A stretch of DNA of 32,422 nucleotides from Peribacillus muralis (lineage in GTDB: Bacteria > Bacillota > Bacilli > Bacillales > DSM-1321), in NCBI RefSeq assembly GCF_001439925.1, contig NZ_LMBV01000002.1, forward strand, positions 418,649 to 451,070, given 5' to 3'. The position numbers were made by a program, and so were the translations under genes. The notes under the pieces are model-generated. The model did not search any database and was not told where the DNA came from. It saw nothing but the letters and a program-made list of their open reading frames with translations. Within the stretch, counting starts at the first letter, position 1, and each line of letters starts with the position of its first letter. Shown here piece after piece: positions 1 to 9,056 of the stretch.

Positions 1-114
1 TCCATTGCACTGCAATCGCTCCCTTATCCAGAGACGGTTCCCGCAGGAGTGTCGCATACAGGTTCAATTTCACTCTCAACAATTATCTCCTACGATTATG
101 AAGGAAATCGCTAG
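1..114 (+). CDS. C-terminal end of an unidentified gene
   Basis: Frame 1 is open from the first base to a TAG at 112-114, giving 37 residues that end in SYDYEGNR. The composition looks protein-like, and a strong terminator hairpin follows about 40 bases downstream, which fits the 3' end of a real gene. I do not recognise the family from this short tail. The start lies outside the window. Confidence 0.5.
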   Translation, partial: SIALQSLPYPETVPAGVSHTGSISLSTIISYDYEGNR

Positions 115-150
115 CTAGTGCCGCTCATTGAAATCCAATGGAAAAACAAA

Positions 151-182
151 AGAGTTCCGGAAGCGACTTCCGGAACTTTTTT
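151..182. terminator. Intrinsic terminator, probably bidirectional
   Basis: An 11-bp perfect stem (AGTTCCGGAAG / CTTCCGGAACT) with a CGA loop is followed by a T run on the plus strand and preceded by an A-rich stretch. It sits between the converging partial gene at the left edge and the minus-strand gene at 216-563, so it probably ends both transcripts. Confidence 0.82.
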
Positions 183-215
183 GTCTGCAAAGTATCAGCT
201 TTTTTAGTTTTATTT

Positions 216-563
216 CTATAAAAGGGTTTTGGGGAATTTAACGGTTGCGGGGAGGTCTGACTTATCACGGTAAGATCTATAAGACACGATGGTGTGGTCA
301 TGTGCTTGTACATCCAGCTGTAAAATTCGTGAGTTTTTCATTTCCAAATAATACGTAACATCTTCTTTTTGCAAATGATAAAAAGAGAAAGGGATTCCTA
401 AAAGGTTTTTCTTGATTAGTATCGTTTCGGGCTGGTTGATGATGTGTTGGCTCAATTCCCCGATCGTAACAGAGGTTGAACCAGTAATGGCAGAAATTCT
501 TTCCTTTGCATGATTGACTGCAGAGCTGAAGGTATCGGCTAAATTCCTCAAGATTCCGTCCAT
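216..563 (-). CDS. Hypothetical protein, 115 aa
   Basis: I do not recognise this protein. The start chosen is the ATG at 561-563 (MDGILRNLAD...), because AAAGGAG lies a good distance upstream; the reading frame continues open for 21 more codons but without a ribosome site. The N-terminal third looks helical and amphipathic (residues 1-40). The rest alternates short polar and hydrophobic stretches, suggesting a small soluble beta-containing domain. There is no signal peptide, membrane segment or cysteine motif. It converges with the left-edge gene and is divergent from nagZ, with about 155 bp between the two starts. Function unknown. Confidence 0.68.
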   Translation of the reverse strand: MDGILRNLADTFSSAVNHAKERISAITGSTSVTIGELSQHIINQPETILIKKNLLGIPFSFYHLQKEDVTYYLEMKNSRILQLDVQAHDHTIVSYRSYRDKSDLPATVKFPKTLL

Positions 564-718
564 GGGCGTATCTCCTTTGCATGAGTGTATGTAAATAGTA
601 TGGTACGCCGCTGATGCTTTATGCAAAAAACCACCTTAGTTTGATATAGAATGGTCACTTTATGAACAAGCTGTAGAGTAGTGTGCATCAAATCAAGTAG
701 ACAGGAGTTTTTGGATAA

Positions 719-1954
719 ATGAAAGGGAAAAAGTATATGGTTGCGCTATTCATCGTGTTTCTCTCGGTTATGGCTATCATGTTTTTTCAAAAAGATAATC
801 AGTCCGAAACCAAAAAAGAGGAAAGCGTTGGCGCCAGTACGGGCAGCGCTGAAAAAATAGAAAAAATGCTCCAAAGCATGACGCTTGAAGAAAAAGTCGG
901 TCAGCTAATGATGGTCGGATTCAAGGGAACAGAAAGAAGCGGTGAAATTACCGAGCTCATTGAAAAAAAATATATAGGTGGCGTCATTTATTTTGACCGC
1001 AATATGAAATCGCCAAAACAAGTGGCGAGGTTATCCAATTCACTTCAGCAAACGGCCAAACAAAATTCACTTTCGCTTCCGCTCATGGTGGCGGTAGATC
1101 AGGAGGGCGGGGATATTATCCGGATGAAGGAAAGAGTGTCGCCGCTTCCTGCGCAACAGAACCTTGGTCAATATGCAACTTCCGAAGACATGTACAAGGT
1201 GGCTAACCTGAATGGAAAAGAATTGAGTTCGATGGGGATCAATATAAATTTTGCCCCTGTACTTGATTTATCGAAAACCGACAAACGTTCAGTGGGACAA
1301 GATCCTAAAAAGGCTTATGAATATGGAAAGAGGGCGATTCAGGGCTTGAATGATGCCTCGGTAACGGGTGCGTTGAAACACTTTCCGGGTAACGGGCGCA
1401 GCGAAATAGACCCACATGTCGAAACATCATCTGTGGAAGCTACCCAACTCGATCTCGAGAATTCGGATATTTATCCGTTCAAGAAAATCATAAGCGAAAT
1501 GGATAACCAAAACTTCTTCGTGATGGTAACCCACATCAAATATCCCGCCTATGATAAAGAAAAACCAGCAAGCCTCTCCAAGGTCATCATAGAAGACTTG
1601 TTGCGAGGAAAGCTTCATTACGGGGGACTTGTGATTACGGACGATTTGGAAATGGGGGCGGTGAACAAATATTTCTCATATAAAGATATGGGGACGGAGG
1701 CAATCCTTGCTGGAGCTGATATTTTGCTTGTCTGCCATGAATATGCCCATCAGCTTGAAGTATATGAAGGCTTACTTGAAGCCGTAAAGGCGGGGAAGGT
1801 TCCTATCGAGCGAATCGATCAATCTGTGAAAAGGGTCCTGACGTATAAGCTTTACACGATGAACGATACAAAAGTTGATCCGAATCAAGCGGAAAAAGTG
1901 GTGAGAAGTCCTGAGAGCTTAAAGTATATTGAAAGCCTGGAATTGGCTAAATAG
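719..1954 (+). CDS. nagZ: NagZ-type beta-N-acetylhexosaminidase (GH3)
   Basis: Family 3 glycoside hydrolase that removes terminal GlcNAc from peptidoglycan fragments (established for Bacillus NagZ), yielding MurNAc or MurNAc-peptides. The N-terminus (KKYMVALFIVFLSVMAIMFF) is an uncleaved-looking membrane anchor with no lipobox cysteine, so the enzyme should face outward. The catalytic signature is seen as KHFPGNG...DPH followed by VITDDLEMGAV, whose aspartate is the family nucleophile. At 411 aa it is a single-domain form, shorter than the roughly 640-residue B. subtilis enzyme, which carries an extra C-terminal domain. AGGAG at 703-707 supports the start at 719, though the 11-base spacing is long. 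It works on the same pathway as murQ/murP 23 kb downstream but is not in an operon with them. Confidence 0.93.
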   Translation: MKGKKYMVALFIVFLSVMAIMFFQKDNQSETKKEESVGASTGSAEKIEKMLQSMTLEEKVGQLMMVGFKGTERSGEITELIEKKYIGGVIYFDRNMKSPKQVARLSNSLQQTAKQNSLSLPLMVAVDQEGGDIIRMKERVSPLPAQQNLGQYATSEDMYKVANLNGKELSSMGININFAPVLDLSKTDKRSVGQDPKKAYEYGKRAIQGLNDASVTGALKHFPGNGRSEIDPHVETSSVEATQLDLENSDIYPFKKIISEMDNQNFFVMVTHIKYPAYDKEKPASLSKVIIEDLLRGKLHYGGLVITDDLEMGAVNKYFSYKDMGTEAILAGADILLVCHEYAHQLEVYEGLLEAVKAGKVPIERIDQSVKRVLTYKLYTMNDTKVDPNQAEKVVRSPESLKYIESLELAK

Positions 1955-1975
1955 CAAGGAAAGCTTACAAGTTTT

Positions 1976-2000
1976 GTTTAAATCTGCTGGTAGAGGGAAT
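1976..2000 (+). promoter_or_regulatory. SigB-type general stress promoter
   Basis: GTTTAA at 1976-1981 and GGGAAT at 1995-2000 are separated by 13 bases, matching the SigB consensus (GTTTAA, N12-15, GGGWAW). It lies 36 bp before the start codon of the 62-aa gene. The match is seen directly; stress induction is inferred. Confidence 0.68.
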
Positions 2001-2035
2001 GCTATATAATAACTAACATGAAGGAGGAAACTCAA

Positions 2036-2224
2036 ATGCCATCAAACAAAGTGATTGGAACCGTCGTGATAGGAGCTGCCGCATATTTAATGCGCAATAA
2101 GAAAACTCGTGAAAAAACCATGAGTCAAATCAAATCCTTAGCTACACCAGAAACGATTGACAAGGTCAAGAGCCAACTCCAATCGATAACAAAATCAAAA
2201 ACAAGTAATGCATCTGCCCAGTAA
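2036..2224 (+). CDS. Small membrane-associated stress-type protein, 62 aa
   Basis: The start at 2036 (MPSNKVIG) is preferred over the in-frame ATG at 2018, because AAGGAGG (2021-2027) lies between them at ideal spacing. Residues 6-20 (VIGTVVIGAAAYLMR) form one short hydrophobic segment. A basic, lysine-rich helical tail with a Ser/Thr-rich end follows. The layout recalls small YtxH-like general stress proteins, but the match is only structural and I would not name it. It is monocistronic: a SigB-type promoter lies upstream and a strong terminator directly downstream. Confidence 0.75.
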   Translation: MPSNKVIGTVVIGAAAYLMRNKKTREKTMSQIKSLATPETIDKVKSQLQSITKSKTSNASAQ

Positions 2225-2238
2225 TCGAGAAAACCCCC

Positions 2239-2284
2239 ATTGAGGATTGCCCGTCATAGGTGCAATCCTCAATGTTTTTTTTTT
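2239..2284 (+). terminator. Terminator of the 62-aa gene
   Basis: A 12-bp perfect stem, ATTGAGGATTGC / GCAATCCTCAAT, with an 11-base loop is followed by a long T run, starting 15 bp after the stop codon. Confidence 0.9.
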
Positions 2285-2316
2285 GCCAAAATCAGATTCA
2301 TGGTGCAAATAATCAA

Positions 2317-2379
2317 AATGAAAAAGCACTTGTAACTTTTGAGGACCCTTAACAGGTCTTTCAAAAGCACAAGTGCTTT
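2317..2379 (-). terminator. Terminator of the SET-domain gene
   Basis: The long imperfect stem AAAGCACTTGT (2323-2333) / ACAAGTGCTTT (2369-2379) is extended inward by complementary CTTTTGA/TCAAAAG-type segments. Read on the minus strand it ends in a T-rich stretch and follows the stop of the gene at 2396. Confidence 0.75.
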
Positions 2380-2395
2380 CATGCATGAGCCATGA

Positions 2396-2791
2396 TCATT
2401 CGGCTTCATCGTCTGCTTCTTTATTGAACCATAGCGGATCCTCGTTATCGACTTCACCATTATAATTAATCAAGATTTCTTCCCCTGCTTTAATATCGGT
2501 GTAAGCAAAGAAATCAAACGTGTGATTCTTAAAGTTAATGTCATACGTGGCATTGGGTGTATAAGAATGGTTAAACAGCATACCGTAACCTAAAAGCATG
2601 GCAGTATGGTTGATTCCATACTCAAATGCATAATCAGCCAGCAGCGTTTTCTCTATGAAAACATGCTCCTCGTTTGGGTAAGCAATGACAGGTGCTTCAT
2701 GCAAAAGCTCCCCTTTTTTAATGTCCTGTGTTGCAAATACGCCTCTATTGAACTCACCATCACTGAGTGTGGAGGTTTTAACTTCAATCAT
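2396..2791 (-). CDS. SET-domain protein, 131 aa
   Basis: A minimal SET fold. GRGVFATQDIKKGE-like N-terminal sequence is seen as RGVFATQDIKKGELL (about residues 17-31). The LFNHSYTPNATY motif, equivalent to the cofactor-binding NHSxxPN, falls near residues 72-83, and DIKAGEEILINYNG supplies the C-terminal catalytic tyrosine segment. Proteins of this size in bacilli consist of little more than the SET core; their substrates are mostly unknown, so methyltransferase activity is inferred from fold only. The start at 2791 (MIEV) has AGGTG 8 bases upstream; a GTG three codons earlier lies inside that ribosome site. It is monocistronic with its own terminator. Confidence 0.86.
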   Translation of the reverse strand: MIEVKTSTLSDGEFNRGVFATQDIKKGELLHEAPVIAYPNEEHVFIEKTLLADYAFEYGINHTAMLLGYGMLFNHSYTPNATYDINFKNHTFDFFAYTDIKAGEEILINYNGEVDNEDPLWFNKEADDEAE

Positions 2792-2888
2792 ATTCGTCAC
2801 CTACTTGTTCTCTTCATTATAGTCCAGATTATCTTAGCTTGACAGTTAATAGGAAGAAAAGCAACTATTTTAGAGAATTAATCATTTT

Positions 2889-2954
2889 CTACCTGCTGAG
2901 CCAGAAGTTCGAAATTTGAAGTGGAACGGCCGGAATATCATTACCTGGATACAT
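2889..2954 (-). CDS. Possible 21-aa micro-ORF downstream of npr
   Basis: Reading the minus strand from 2954 gives MYPGNDIPAV followed by PLQISNFWLSR and a TAG. GGGAGGTG lies about 8 bases before the ATG, a very good ribosome site. That site is the 3' arm of the hairpin at 2960-2994, so translation could be masked when the hairpin forms. I do not recognise the peptide, and it may be chance. Confidence 0.28.
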   Translation of the reverse strand: MYPGNDIPAVPLQISNFWLSR

Positions 2955-2959
2955 ACGAA

Positions 2960-2994
2960 AACACCTCCCGCTAAAGGTAAGCTAGGGAGGTGTT
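2960..2994 (-). terminator. Hairpin after the neutral protease gene
   Basis: A perfect 10-bp stem (AACACCTCCC / GGGAGGTGTT) with a 15-base loop follows the npr stop on the minus strand. Only TTTTCG follows it, so it is a weak terminator at best. It could also act as a 3' stabiliser, or as a mask over the ribosome site of the micro-ORF next to it. Confidence 0.6.
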
Positions 2995-3022
2995 GGTTAG
3001 GTTGTTGACAGGGTTTGTTTGT

Positions 3023-5024
<2,002 letters not shown>

Positions 5025-6128
5025 ATGACCTTATTGAATTCTTTAAAGGTATTGGATTTTTCAACGCTACTGCCAGGCCCTTTTGCCACGTTGATGCTAG
5101 CGGATTTAGGGGCGGACGTTTTGAAGGTGGAAAGACCGGAAACGGGCGATTCATGGGGAGTCGATCAATACCTTAACAGATCGAAGAAATCGATTACCCT
5201 TGATTTAAAACAGCCTGAGTCGATCGAATCCGTCAAGAAACTCGTGCAGGAATACGATATCGTCGTCGAGCAATTCCGGCCAGGTGTCATGGAACGATTA
5301 GGACTGGGGTATGAGGCCTTAAAACGAATCAACCCGAAGGTCATTTACTGCTCGATCACGGGATATGGACAGACCGGACCCTATAAAGACCGAGCGGGCC
5401 ATGATATCAATTACCTTTCGATCGCAGGTCTATCAGGCTACTCGGGTACGAAAAAGGAAGGCCCTGCAAAAAACGGAACCCAGATTGCCGACCTTGCGGG
5501 AGGATCGCTGCATGCCGTCATCGGTATATTGTCTGCCGTCGTCTACAGGGCTAAAACCGGATTCGGCCAAGCCCTCGACATCAGCATGACCGATTGCAGC
5601 TTCGCAATGAATGCGATATCCGCACCGCTTCATTTACAAGGTGGGCTTGAGCTTGAACCGGAGGAATTGATGTTAAACGGGGGATCTTTTTATGACTTTT
5701 ACAAAACGAAAGATGGACGTTATTTTTCGATTGGAAGCTTAGAGCCCAGATTTAAAAGAGCATTATGCGATGCAATCGGGATACCGGAATTGTATGAAAT
5801 GAGCATGGCCAGCGACAAAGCGAGCGGAGTCGCCTTTAAACAGGCCCTCCAAAAAGCGTTCCTAGCAAAGGATTTTGAACAATGGCAGAAGATATTCGCT
5901 GATTCCGATGCCTGTGCAGAACCAGTGCTGACCTTTGCCGAGGCGGCCGATCACCCCCAATTGAAACAACGGGGGATGATTGTCGAAGTTCCTGACGATC
6001 AAGGGAATCTTCAAAAACAAATTGCCTGTCCGATCAAATCATCCGTTTTCACCCCTGATTATAAACATACAGGACGTAAGCCAGGACAAAACAACGCCGA
6101 AATCCTCCGTACACTTCATGAAAAATAA
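5025..6128 (+). CDS. CaiB/BaiF family (type III) CoA-transferase
   Basis: Transfers CoA between acyl-CoA and a free acid, or racemises 2-methylacyl-CoA; the family covers both and the substrate cannot be read from sequence. The N-terminus (LKVLDFSTLLPGPFATLMLADLGADVLKVE) is the conserved Rossmann-like CoA-binding start. DLAGGSLHAV (about residues 155-164) carries the conserved aspartate that forms the acyl-anhydride intermediate. The C-terminal lid (PVLTFAEAADHPQLKQRGMI) is also typical. The start at 5025 (MTLLNSLK) uses the AAAGGATG/GAG region upstream; a GTG 12 codons earlier has no ribosome site. At 367 aa it is slightly shorter than formyl-CoA transferases. It is a single gene followed by a terminator, so no pathway partner is visible. 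Confidence 0.92.
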   Translation: MTLLNSLKVLDFSTLLPGPFATLMLADLGADVLKVERPETGDSWGVDQYLNRSKKSITLDLKQPESIESVKKLVQEYDIVVEQFRPGVMERLGLGYEALKRINPKVIYCSITGYGQTGPYKDRAGHDINYLSIAGLSGYSGTKKEGPAKNGTQIADLAGGSLHAVIGILSAVVYRAKTGFGQALDISMTDCSFAMNAISAPLHLQGGLELEPEELMLNGGSFYDFYKTKDGRYFSIGSLEPRFKRALCDAIGIPELYEMSMASDKASGVAFKQALQKAFLAKDFEQWQKIFADSDACAEPVLTFAEAADHPQLKQRGMIVEVPDDQGNLQKQIACPIKSSVFTPDYKHTGRKPGQNNAEILRTLHEK

Positions 6129-6137
6129 AATTAAACA

Positions 6138-6178
6138 AGGCTATCACATTTCCAATATTGGAGGGTGATAGCCTTTTG
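6138..6178 (+). terminator. Terminator of the CoA-transferase gene
   Basis: A perfect 10-bp stem, AGGCTATCAC / GTGATAGCCT, with a 17-base loop is followed by TTTTG, starting 10 bp after the stop codon. Confidence 0.85.
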
Positions 6179-6380
6179 TTGATGAATGCGCCAATATTAG
6201 GCAAGACGAAATGAATCGCAGAAGAACGTATTACGTTTGAAAAGTGCTAAATGGCCGTTAAACCCATGATGAATGATAAAAACACTGATGTTAAAAATTT
6301 CTAGTTCATAAGTAATCTGGAAAGGGTAAGAAATGTAAGGAATCAGTCCGGAAAAAGGAATCTTTGGGGGTGGATTAACT

Positions 6381-6905
6381 ATGTTTGGTCTGTATGACAT
6401 CATGAAATTTCTATTTTCCTTTTTTTTGATCATGCCTATCGTTACGCTCATTCATTTAAGCGGGCATGCCTTCTTCGTTACGATATTTGGCGGTGCGGAA
6501 AAGAAAATCGTGATCGGTTGTGGCAATAAACTTTTCTCCCTTTGGAATATGGAGATAAGGAAATATTATTTCTGGAATGGAGCTTGTGAATTCAAAGGAT
6601 TGAAACATGATAATCGAGTGACGAATATGCTCATTTATTTAGGGGGCGCCATTTTTAATTTAGTCAGTATGCTTGCCATATATAGCTTGGTGTTCCAGAA
6701 AATCCTCGAAAGCTCGGTAATATGGTATCAGTTCATCTATTTTTCCTTCTATATTATGTTTTTCTCTTTATTCCCGATGTATTTTCCTGACGGGTCTCCC
6801 AGCGATGGGAAGGCTGCCCATTTGGCCTTAAGGAATAAACTGGAGGACAGGGTGACGGATGATATCTTAGTTAAGAAGATGGATGATGAAGATAGCTGCA
6901 AGTAA
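6381..6905 (+). CDS. Membrane protein resembling an M50 metalloprotease with a degenerate active site
   Basis: 174 residues with about four hydrophobic segments (residues 8-35, 92-112, 120-145 and a partial one near 50-65). The first contains LIHLSGHAFFVTIFGG, aligned by eye with the HExxH site of site-2-protease-like M50 enzymes (HELGHALxxxxFG). Here the catalytic glutamate is replaced by leucine, leaving HLSGH. Near the C-terminus, YFPDGSPSDGKAAH stands where M50 proteins carry their PxxxDGG/xxxDG zinc-ligand motif. The protein therefore looks like an M50 fold with altered catalysis, perhaps an inactive or regulatory homologue. GGGGGTGG nine bases upstream supports the start. It is a single gene with its own terminator. 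The family assignment is inference. Confidence 0.72.
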   Translation: MFGLYDIMKFLFSFFLIMPIVTLIHLSGHAFFVTIFGGAEKKIVIGCGNKLFSLWNMEIRKYYFWNGACEFKGLKHDNRVTNMLIYLGGAIFNLVSMLAIYSLVFQKILESSVIWYQFIYFSFYIMFFSLFPMYFPDGSPSDGKAAHLALRNKLEDRVTDDILVKKMDDEDSCK

Positions 6906-6909
6906 AAAG

Positions 6910-6935
6910 GAACGTGCAAGTTGCTCGTTCTTTTT
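6910..6935 (+). terminator. Terminator of the M50-like gene
   Basis: The stem GAACGTGCAA / TTGCTCGTTC has one mismatch and a minimal loop, followed by TTTTT just after the stop at 6905. Confidence 0.78.
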
Positions 6936-6976
6936 CTGTGGGGAATTCCCCCTTCCAGTCTCCATGCTCAGCTGAA

Positions 6977-7012
6977 AAGTGCGATACCCTTTAGTAAAAG
7001 AGTATCGCACTT
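6977..7012 (-). terminator. Hairpin terminator of the methyltransferase gene
   Basis: A perfect 11-bp stem, AAGTGCGATAC / GTATCGCACTT, with a 14-base loop. On the minus strand it is followed by TTTTC and lies 45 bp after the stop of the gene at 7058. Confidence 0.75.
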
Positions 7013-7057
7013 ATATGTCTGTTGTATCAATTACTCAACGGTTCATCATGGATAAGT

Positions 7058-8161
7058 TCATCCCCAAACTTCCTTTGCTACATCAACGACGAATTTCAGC
7101 TTTTCCCATTGCTGTTCTTCCGTTAGCTTGTTTCCGTGATGGGTGGAGGCGAAGCCGCATTGCGGGCTTAAGCATAGTTGCTCGGGAGAAACGAAGTGCG
7201 AGGCTTCTTTAATGCGTGCCTTAACAGCTTCCTTGTCTTCGATTTCACCGTTTTTTGACGTGACGACTCCTAGAACGACACGGGCTCCGCCATTCGGGAT
7301 GTATTCCAATGGTTTGAAGTCCCCTGAGCGTTGATCGTCGTACTCCAAGAAGAATCCATCGACTTTTTCTTTAGCCAATAATGTTGGGGCGATACGAGCA
7401 TAGCTGCCTTCAAATGCCCATGTCGACTGGTAGTTTCCACGACATAGATGGGTAGTGACGACAAGGTCTTCTGGTTTGCCTTCCAATGCGCCATTCATGA
7501 CGCGAAGTGCTAAATCTATTAATTGTTTTCTCGTATATTTTCCATCTTTGAACTGGAAATCTGGAGCTGAAAGTCTGGCGATATATACATCATCCAATTG
7601 AAGGTAACGCACACCTGCTTCATAAAAGGCTTTCAAAGCATCCTGATAGGCTTTGATGATATCCTTTGCATAATCCTCGATATCAGGGTAGATGTCTTCA
7701 TTATGAATGCCTGCTGCGAATAATTGATTCGGACTTGGAATGGTTTGCTTGGCAACAGCACGTCCGTTGACGATCTTGTTCAATTCAATGAAATCACGAA
7801 TGAAGGGATGTTCAGGATTGAATGAAACCTTGCCGGTATTGCGAACGTTATATTTTTCCGTTTCCACCCCATCGAATGTAAGTCCTTTTTCAGTGACATA
7901 TCCCTCGATGCCATTTAAATGTTCGAGGAAGTCAAAGTGCCACCATGTGCGCCTGAACTCTCCGTCCGTAACGGCCTCTAATCCAACTTCGATTTGTTTA
8001 TCGACAATCCGAATGATTTCTTCGGTTTCAATTTCACGAAGACGCTCTGCTGAAAGGGTACCTTCCCTGAATTGCTTTCTGGCAATATGCAGACGTTCCG
8101 GCCGTAATAAACTTCCGACATGATCGGCCCTGAATGGTGCCTTTGTTAAGGTGATTGACAT
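7058..8161 (-). CDS. MetE C-terminal-like methionine synthase (YxjG/YxjH type)
   Basis: Homologue of the catalytic half of cobalamin-independent methionine synthase, as in B. subtilis YxjG/YxjH (about 377 aa). It is expected to transfer a methyl group to homocysteine or a related thiol, though the donor for these stand-alone forms is not settled. Seen: the opening RADHVGSLLRP, the DGEFRRTWW segment, the substrate loop LQLDDVYIARL, and zinc ligands H238 and C240 (THLCRGN) with C335 (LSPQCGFAS). The length of 367 aa is full for the family. AAGGAAGG before the ATG supports the start. It is controlled by the SAM riboswitch and terminator immediately upstream, so transcription should rise when S-adenosylmethionine is low. 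It is monocistronic. Confidence 0.93.
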   Translation of the reverse strand: MSITLTKAPFRADHVGSLLRPERLHIARKQFREGTLSAERLREIETEEIIRIVDKQIEVGLEAVTDGEFRRTWWHFDFLEHLNGIEGYVTEKGLTFDGVETEKYNVRNTGKVSFNPEHPFIRDFIELNKIVNGRAVAKQTIPSPNQLFAAGIHNEDIYPDIEDYAKDIIKAYQDALKAFYEAGVRYLQLDDVYIARLSAPDFQFKDGKYTRKQLIDLALRVMNGALEGKPEDLVVTTHLCRGNYQSTWAFEGSYARIAPTLLAKEKVDGFFLEYDDQRSGDFKPLEYIPNGGARVVLGVVTSKNGEIEDKEAVKARIKEASHFVSPEQLCLSPQCGFASTHHGNKLTEEQQWEKLKFVVDVAKEVWG

Positions 8162-8196
8162 GTTGCATTCCTTCTTTCCTTTTATAAAATAAAAAA

Positions 8197-8220
8197 CCTC
8201 TTCTTAAAAATAAGAAGAGG
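8197..8220 (-). terminator. Expression-platform terminator of the S-box leader
   Basis: A 10-bp perfect stem, CCTCTTCTTA / TAAGAAGAGG, with a 4-base loop; on the minus strand it is followed by TTTTTTATTTT. Its 5' arm can pair instead with GATAAGAAGAG at the end of aptamer helix P1, which gives the antiterminator. Confidence 0.88.
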
Positions 8221-8241
8221 GGTTGGCTACAAAGTCATGTA

Positions 8242-8347
8242 CTCTTCTTATCTTCAAGCTATTACACTTCTGGAATTAGCACAGTACATCGAAAGTCTGT
8301 TGCTGAGGTATCAAAGGGCCAGTCCCTCCACCTCTCTGGATAAGAGT
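8242..8347 (-). promoter_or_regulatory. SAM-I riboswitch (S-box) aptamer
   Basis: Read on the minus strand, the segment starts CTCTTATCCAGAGAGGTGG, continues AGGGACTGGCCCTTTGAT and ACCTCAGCAAC, and ends with GATAAGAAGAG closing helix P1. These are the hallmark S-box blocks (kink-turn, P3 core, conserved GAxACC). It binds S-adenosylmethionine (established for the class). With ligand bound, P1 is held closed and the downstream terminator forms. Confidence 0.94.
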
Positions 8348-8367
8348 TGTCTATTAAATTAATTACG

Positions 8368-8396
8368 ACTATACAGGGAGTTGTTATAAAGGTCAA
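8368..8396 (-). promoter_or_regulatory. SigA promoter for the S-box transcript
   Basis: On the minus strand TTGACC and TATAGT are separated by exactly 17 bases, with the -10 box about 20 bases before the aptamer. Confidence 0.78.
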
Positions 8397-8453
8397 GAGC
8401 TGAAGATGAAAGATTTAGAATATAGAGATTATAAAAAGGACGGGGATCGGTTA

Positions 8454-8481
8454 ACTTCATGAGCCGACGCGGCATATGCTA
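8454..8481 (+). promoter_or_regulatory. Possible SigK-type mother-cell promoter
   Basis: AC at 8454-8455, then 17 bases, then CATATGCTA at 8473-8481 fits the SigK pattern (AC, N16-17, CATANNNTA). It lies 44 bp before the GTG start of the 145-aa gene. The motif is short, so chance is possible. Confidence 0.4.
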
Positions 8482-8524
8482 TAACCGATGTTCGATGTGA
8501 GGATTTCTGGAGGAGGAAACCTGG

Positions 8525-8962
8525 GTGAGTACATTCGATTTAACCACTTTTTTTGGAAAGGGCATACCGATCATGCTAACGGCAGCCATGCTTGAGAAAA
8601 TAATAAAAATGCAAGCACAAGAGCATGATATTAAGGTGGAGATCACACCGGGGGATATAAGGATTCGGGGAACGATTGAGGTGAAAAAAATGATGTTCAA
8701 GAAAAAGGTATCATTTCGGATCATCATAAGGCCGGTTCATGTGGAAAAAAGAACGATTACATTCGAATTAACGGAAATGAAACCGATTGATAAGAACTTC
8801 ATTAATCAAAAACTATTTAATAGACCGCCTTTTTTTGAATATGAAAATAGAATGATCAAAATGAATTTGAATGCCTGGAGCATCGTGAAAAAAATCCCGA
8901 TAGGCACGATCCGATCATTTGAGATGGTCGATGGCGGAATGAAAATGAACCTTTCTTTATGA
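8525..8962 (+). CDS. Hypothetical protein, 145 aa
   Basis: I do not recognise this family. The start is the GTG at 8525, with the strong site GGAGGAGG about 9 bases before it. The protein opens with a short segment, then a helix (AAMLEKIIKMQAQEH). After that it alternates basic beta-strand-like stretches (VEITPGDIRIRGTIEVKK, FRIIIRPVHVEKRTITFEL) and ends in VDGGMKMNLSL. The pattern suggests a small beta-sandwich or barrel of the kind that binds lipid or a membrane surface, but this is only an impression. It has no signal peptide or membrane helix and is rich in Lys and Ile. Its likely promoter looks SigK-like, so a sporulation role is possible. It stands alone, with glpP starting 94 bp downstream behind its own promoter. 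Confidence 0.75.
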   Translation: MSTFDLTTFFGKGIPIMLTAAMLEKIIKMQAQEHDIKVEITPGDIRIRGTIEVKKMMFKKKVSFRIIIRPVHVEKRTITFELTEMKPIDKNFINQKLFNRPPFFEYENRMIKMNLNAWSIVKKIPIGTIRSFEMVDGGMKMNLSL

Positions 8963-8984
8963 TCACTCGGCAAAGAAAATGTGT

Positions 8985-9013
8985 TTGATAAATCAAGTTC
9001 TTTAAAATATACT
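8985..9013 (+). promoter_or_regulatory. SigA promoter of glpP
   Basis: TTGATA and TATACT are separated by 17 bases, with the -10 box 44 bp before the glpP start codon. Confidence 0.75.
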
Positions 9014-9056
9014 AAATATCTTAAAGTTTGAATTTTTTTAGGAAAGGGGGAAAAGA

